From Streptomyces sp. ML-6 (lineage in GTDB: Bacteria > Actinomycetota > Actinomycetes > Streptomycetales > Streptomycetaceae), in NCBI RefSeq assembly GCF_030116705.1, contig NZ_JAOTIK010000001.1, positions 3,068,001-3,132,000 on the forward strand: 64,000 bases of DNA, given 5' to 3'. The translations under genes were made by a program, and so were the position numbers. Shown here piece after piece: positions 60,329 through 64,000 of the stretch (positions are counted from its first letter, which is position 1; every line of letters begins with the position of its first letter). The notes under the pieces were generated by a model that searched no databases, was not told the origin of the DNA, and saw nothing but the letters and a program-made list of their open reading frames with translations.

Positions 60329-62071
60329 TCACCCCGCAGGCGGCTCGGCATTATTGACGGAGACGATCAGATACGGGTCGATCTGCAACCAGAAGGCATC
60401 GCCGTCCCGTTGGACCGCTCCGTCGAATCCCATACCGCGCAGCCGCTTCCATGCCGCGAGGACGTCGGTGACCGCGACGCGGAGTTGGGCTCCTGGAACA
60501 TCCGTGGCCCGCTCCTTGCGGTACCACTGCCTGATGACCAGGTTCTCGTAGGAGACCCAGTCCTTGCCGCGGCGGGACGTGGTCACCCCCAGAGCTGTGA
60601 GGGCTTCGTTCACGCGGCCGATGTCGGTGACGGGCAAGTACGCGCCCTGCAGTCGGGGTTGTACAGGTGATCGGTTCTCGATGTCCGTCGGCGCCTCCGC
60701 GCGAGGCACATCGTGGACATCGTCTCCCGTTTCCACGCGCCGCACCCCACGGATGAGGAAGAGGTTCTGACCGTCCACAGTGGTCAGACGAGTGCGATAT
60801 GCAGACCAGTTATCGGCCATCAGCGTGCATCGACTCACGACGCGTGCCTCGCGGCGGTCCGGAAGCAGAAGGCTGGTTCCGATGTCAGCGGCGTCGAGTT
60901 CATCAAGAAACCGCGACCGTGCCTGACCGGCTTCGTCCGAGGAGGGCGGAGTCAGTGACTCGGGGGCCGGCCGGAGCAGTTTCTCAGCCAGCGCGTTCAG
61001 CAGAGGCGCGTCCTGAACGGACCGGCCGTACGAACCGAGCCATTCCTGCCCCAGACCTGCGCCGAGCAGACCGGCGGTCATGGATGCCAACGTGTCTGTG
61101 TCCGCGCCCTCTTGACGTGCCGGAACGCCGACGCCGCGCTCTGGGCTGGAAGCGGACCGCGCGGCAAGGTACATGGCGGCCACCGCGCACAGGGTCCCTG
61201 AGCCGCGAGTCTTCGTCCGCGTCAGGCCATGTGTCTCCAGAAAGGCGGAGGGAGCGCTGAGCGCGCCGCTCTCCAGCGAGGCTCGTGCGCTGCTGAGGAG
61301 TTCCTCCACCTCTTGCACGGTCTCCTCCCAGGCGCGTTCGTAGCCATCCGGGAATGCCTGGGACGCGGCGTCCAGCCAGCGCCGGTCCAAGCCCTGCCAC
61401 ACCGATTCCCGCCAGTCCTTCAGCCCGTCCAGCACCGCTTCGACGAGCCAGCCGTAGGCGAGAGGAGAGGGCTGACGCAGGCTGACCCACAGCGCGTAGG
61501 CGTGCACCAGCGCGCCCAGGAGAGCGCGGGGATGTCCGTGCGTCGTCGCCGCGTCGAGGACCACGTCATGGGCCAGGTCACCGAAGGTGCCCTCGTGGTG
61601 GGCGATGACATGCGGCGCGATGCGCATGGCCGCACCATTGGCTCCGGCGGCGAAGTATTTGTCCTGATCGTCGGCCCGATTGCCCCAGGCCGCTCCCTGC
61701 TTCTCCCAAGCTCGGCAGGCGCGCTTGACACCGGCGCCGGCGCCGCGTTCGTAGTCGAGAAGGAAGGGCCACTCCACTCGTTGCAGCCAAGGAAGCCACT
61801 GGTCTCCGGCAGTGAGACGAGCACGGGCCACGGCAATCAGCATTTGGGTGTCGTCGCTGTACTCGCCGGGCCCGATGTCCTCGACGATCGGGCGGAAGCG
61901 GCTGCCGGCCATACGCCGCCAGGCGAAGAACCGTCCAGAGACCTGACTCGAGGACGGCAAGGAGCGTGTCCGGTCCCGCCGCTCGTAAGGCCAGCCCATG
62001 GCGTCCCCTACAGCTGCGCCCACGAGCATGCCGCAGGCCCTGTCGGTCCATGGGTGAAGCTCAGCGTTCAC
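60329..62071 (-). CDS. ADP-ribosylglycohydrolase (DraG-type) with C-terminal extension
   Basis: 580 aa, GTG at 62071, 4 nt after the DarT-like stop. The DraG core covers residues 10-370: GMLVGAAVGDAMGWPYERRD, metal-binding EYSDDTQMLIAVARARL, THGHPRALLGALVHAYALWV, and EGADTDTLASMTAGLLGAGL. Residues about 380-580 are an extra region ending in a possible VOC-like unit (RVAVTDVLAAWKRLRGMGFD); typical family members stop near 300. Gene order suggests it removes ADP-ribose added by the DarT-like neighbour, as macrodomain DarG or NADAR does elsewhere (inference). Confidence 0.88.
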   Translation of the reverse strand: MNAELHPWTDRACGMLVGAAVGDAMGWPYERRDRTRSLPSSSQVSGRFFAWRRMAGSRFRPIVEDIGPGEYSDDTQMLIAVARARLTAGDQWLPWLQRVEWPFLLDYERGAGAGVKRACRAWEKQGAAWGNRADDQDKYFAAGANGAAMRIAPHVIAHHEGTFGDLAHDVVLDAATTHGHPRALLGALVHAYALWVSLRQPSPLAYGWLVEAVLDGLKDWRESVWQGLDRRWLDAASQAFPDGYERAWEETVQEVEELLSSARASLESGALSAPSAFLETHGLTRTKTRGSGTLCAVAAMYLAARSASSPERGVGVPARQEGADTDTLASMTAGLLGAGLGQEWLGSYGRSVQDAPLLNALAEKLLRPAPESLTPPSSDEAGQARSRFLDELDAADIGTSLLLPDRREARVVSRCTLMADNWSAYRTRLTTVDGQNLFLIRGVRRVETGDDVHDVPRAEAPTDIENRSPVQPRLQGAYLPVTDIGRVNEALTALGVTTSRRGKDWVSYENLVIRQWYRKERATDVPGAQLRVAVTDVLAAWKRLRGMGFDGAVQRDGDAFWLQIDPYLIVSVNNAEPPAG

Positions 62072-62075
62072 GTGT

Positions 62076-62774
62076 TCACTCTGCCAGAGTCGCTCGTGGG
62101 ATGTACGGGGTCTCCGGTGGCCGTATGCCGGAGCGCACGGAGGCGCTCAGGGCGTACTTGTCGAAAAGCACGGGCGCGATGACCAGAGGCGGCAGCAGGG
62201 CCGCCATATCGAACCGCGTGAGCCTGAAGCACTCCAGGGCCGCCTGCTGGTCGTCCGGGACAATGACCGAGCGTACGGCGGAAAGCGGAATGGTGCCAGG
62301 AATCTGTATCTCGGCCTGGTCGTCCGTGGGCCACCACGTCGGATGCGCACGTTCCCGCTTCCGTGTCGCATTGCCGGTCACGGTCGGCGCGAACAGGGCG
62401 TCGAAGGCATCGGTGCCGGGCAGTGCGCCGGCGCTCTCGTCCCGTGCCGAGTTGTATGGGCAGAACCGCGTGCCCGGCGTGGCGAGCAGTTCGACGTCCA
62501 GCGTGAACACCACCCAGTCCCGGAAGTGCGGGTCCCGGCCCGCAGCCTGGGACTGGTACCAGGCGTTTGGATACTCGACGCTCAGAAAGGTGCGGTCCGG
62601 TGCCCCGTCCAGGCGCTGTGTATCGGCGGGCCGATAGGCGTCCGCTGCCTCCCGCAGGGTGGCCACCGGGCGTATCTCACGGCTGCCGAGGATGTGCGGC
62701 AGATTGGCCGACTTGGTGCAGTGGCACAGTCGCGTGACACCACGGGCCCTGGCGCGGGCGATGATGTCGCTCAC
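62076..62774 (-). CDS. DarT-like ADP-ribosyltransferase
   Basis: 232 aa, ATG at 62774 overlapping the helicase stop (ATGA). It starts RLCHCTKSANLPHILGSREI, matching the N-terminal H-x-T...NL..IL block of DarT-type enzymes. DTQRLDGAPDRTFLSVEYPN with AWYQSQA and DWVVFTLDVELLATPGTRFC with PYNSAR follow, close to my memory of the DarT subfamily with RxDG...S...PN...Y and an N-x-A motif. The C-terminus has AEIQIPGTIPLSAVRSVIVP. DarT enzymes attach ADP-ribose to DNA bases. The exact target here is unknown. Confidence 0.8.
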   Translation of the reverse strand: MSDIIARARARGVTRLCHCTKSANLPHILGSREIRPVATLREAADAYRPADTQRLDGAPDRTFLSVEYPNAWYQSQAAGRDPHFRDWVVFTLDVELLATPGTRFCPYNSARDESAGALPGTDAFDALFAPTVTGNATRKRERAHPTWWPTDDQAEIQIPGTIPLSAVRSVIVPDDQQAALECFRLTRFDMAALLPPLVIAPVLFDKYALSASVRSGIRPPETPYIPRATLAE

Positions 62775-64000
62775 GATCCCACCCGGACGTACAGGTCCGA
62801 CATTTCGTTCGGCAGCAGATCAGTGAGCTTGCCGGAGTGCAGAATGACCAGTTCCGTACGGGCCCGTGTGACCGCCACGTACAGCTGCCGCCCTTCGCGC
62901 GCCCTCGCCTCTTCGGGGCCGTGGGCCTCCACCTCGCTCGGTTTCGGCAGCTCGTCGGTATCGCAGAAGGGGAGGATCACCGAGTCGAACTCAAAGCCCT
63001 TCGCCGCGGAGTACGTTCCGTAGAACACGCCAGGCTGGTCCGTCCAGCGTGAGAGATCACGGTGCAACCGTTCGACGGGGACGCGGCTGCCGGCGAGTAG
63101 GGGTTTGAGCTCGGCTTCGTGCTCCCGTGTACGCATCAAGATGGCGACCTGACGATCGGCACCCAGGGCCAGGGCCGTACGCGCGGCTTCGACAAGTTGC
63201 CGCTCCGTGCTCGGGCTCTCCAGAATGGTGGGCTTCGGGCCGTCGGCCGCCGGCCGGGTCGGCTGGACGAGGTCGACCTCATCCTTGAAGTACGGCATCT
63301 CCGACATGACCTGGGCGAGTTGGGCGATCTGGCGGCTGTTGCGGTAGTTGTGGGCGAACTCCACTTTGCCTCTGGGCACATGAAGACCCAGGGAGCGCCA
63401 GGACATCCGGCTTCCGTAGATCTGCTGCGCGTAGTCCCCGAAGAACGTCAGTGAACCGTCCCCGGGGATGGCTGCCGCGAGGCTCCGGATCATCTCAGGT
63501 GTGAAGTCCTGGCCCTCGTCGACGATCACATGCCGGTAGTGCCGCTCGGTCGGGTCGTCCCTGAGGAGCGCCAGGGCGGACGACGCCATGTTGTCGAAGT
63601 CGTACTCGTACCCGGCCTCGGCACGCAGCTGCTCGTAGCGCTGATAGATCGCGAAGACGACTTCGCGGTCGGACTGCTGGAGCGGCTTGCCCCGGCCAAC
63701 TCTTCGAGTGCGACCTTCCACATACGTCTGCCGATCGACGCCGTGCCCGACCACCCAGTGCAGCTCGTCCAGGAAGAACTCGAGCGGGCGCTTCACCAAC
63801 GCCCGGCCGGGAAGCCTCTCACGGGCTTCCTCCAGCGCCCGCTCGACCAGCTTCTTTTTGAGCTTGTATATGCGCACCGATGCCCTGGTGCGGTGCGCGA
63901 GGTAGCCGCGTGCAAAGGTGTGGTATGTCTCGATCTGCAGGTTCGGCGGCGCCGTTCCCATGCCCTTGAGGTAAGTAACGAGCGCCTTGTTGAAGGTGAC
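62771..64000 (-). CDS. UvrD/Rep-like SF1 helicase (partial, 5' end off right edge)
   Basis: The frame stays open past the first internal ATG (63961) to the window edge (VTFNKALVTYLKG), so the N-terminus with Walker A lies outside. Visible helicase motifs: VIVDEGQDFTPEM (II), LTFFGDYAQQIYG (III), KVEFAHNYRNSRQIAQL (IV), GTYSAAKGFEFDSVILP (V) and GRQLYVAVTRARTELVIL (VI). About 410 codons are seen. Similar ATPases occur alone or in phage-defence operons. It overlaps the DarT-like gene by 4 nt, placing it first or early in the operon. Confidence 0.9.
   Translation of the reverse strand, partial: VTFNKALVTYLKGMGTAPPNLQIETYHTFARGYLAHRTRASVRIYKLKKKLVERALEEARERLPGRALVKRPLEFFLDELHWVVGHGVDRQTYVEGRTRRVGRGKPLQQSDREVVFAIYQRYEQLRAEAGYEYDFDNMASSALALLRDDPTERHYRHVIVDEGQDFTPEMIRSLAAAIPGDGSLTFFGDYAQQIYGSRMSWRSLGLHVPRGKVEFAHNYRNSRQIAQLAQVMSEMPYFKDEVDLVQPTRPAADGPKPTILESPSTERQLVEAARTALALGADRQVAILMRTREHEAELKPLLAGSRVPVERLHRDLSRWTDQPGVFYGTYSAAKGFEFDSVILPFCDTDELPKPSEVEAHGPEEARAREGRQLYVAVTRARTELVILHSGKLTDLLPNEMSDLYVRVGS

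Overview
The window is high-GC DNA from an actinomycete, almost certainly a Streptomyces. It has strong GC bias at third codon positions, frequent GTG/TTG starts, many ATGA/GTGA start-stop overlaps, DUF397/DUF5753 pairs, an HrdD-type sigma factor, a SepX gene and Streptomyces-type families such as DUF6227 and DUF2690. No rRNA, insertion sequence, transposase or CRISPR array was seen. Two tRNA genes are present: Ala-CGC on the minus strand and Arg-CCT on the plus strand.

Left accessory part (1-20.8 kb): the N-terminal ~1,720 codons of a giant secreted RHS/YD-repeat protein run off the left edge, followed by a decayed stretch with a probable membrane-mannosyltransferase remnant. Next come two paralogous membrane-anchored XRE-type proteins, and a Baeyer-Villiger-type monooxygenase/hydrolase/SDR operon divergent from a MerR regulator. 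Housekeeping genes follow (exonuclease III, GNAT, methyltransferase, aldo-keto reductase). Then comes a coupled pair of small proteins sharing a Gly/Gln-rich amyloid-like motif, at the C-terminus of one and the N-terminus of the other, beside a DUF5753 regulator and a DUF397 protein. The segment ends at tRNA-Ala, whose terminator has a decayed second copy about 370 bp away.

Central conserved part (20.8-50.5 kb): sepX, rimJ-like, mog/moaB, moaC, moeA/glp and galU lie on the minus strand, divergent from 5-formyl-THF cyclo-ligase. This order resembles the mycobacterial and corynebacterial galU-moeA/glp-rimJ-glpR neighbourhood. A penicillin-acylase-family hydrolase, a cation/proton antiporter, an MFS permease, an FmdB zinc-ribbon protein with a CIRCE-like operator, MTA phosphorylase, a SAF-domain protein and mscL follow. 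Then comes a six-gene minus-strand operon for a molybdopterin oxidoreductase with four-cluster ferredoxin, Rieske and b-type membrane subunits. LtrA, a P1 (DmpA-like) peptidase, a DUF6227 protein, an MFS exporter divergent from a WYL regulator, and hrdD complete the block.

Right part (50.5-64 kb): a questin-oxidase-like protein, an extradiol dioxygenase divergent from a MarR regulator, an MFS exporter with a TetR regulator, an M6-like secreted metalloprotease divergent from that TetR (two matching operators between them) and a TlpA-like thioredoxin. After tRNA-Arg the content changes to conflict-type genes: a VapBC-like toxin-antitoxin pair, then a minus-strand operon of UvrD-like helicase (cut by the right edge), DarT-like ADP-ribosyltransferase and ADP-ribosylglycohydrolase. 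Many intergenic gaps hold short tandem repeats with different periods (7, 9, 10, 13, 17, 27 and 36 bp). All functional calls rest on reading motifs in the sequence; no database search was run.
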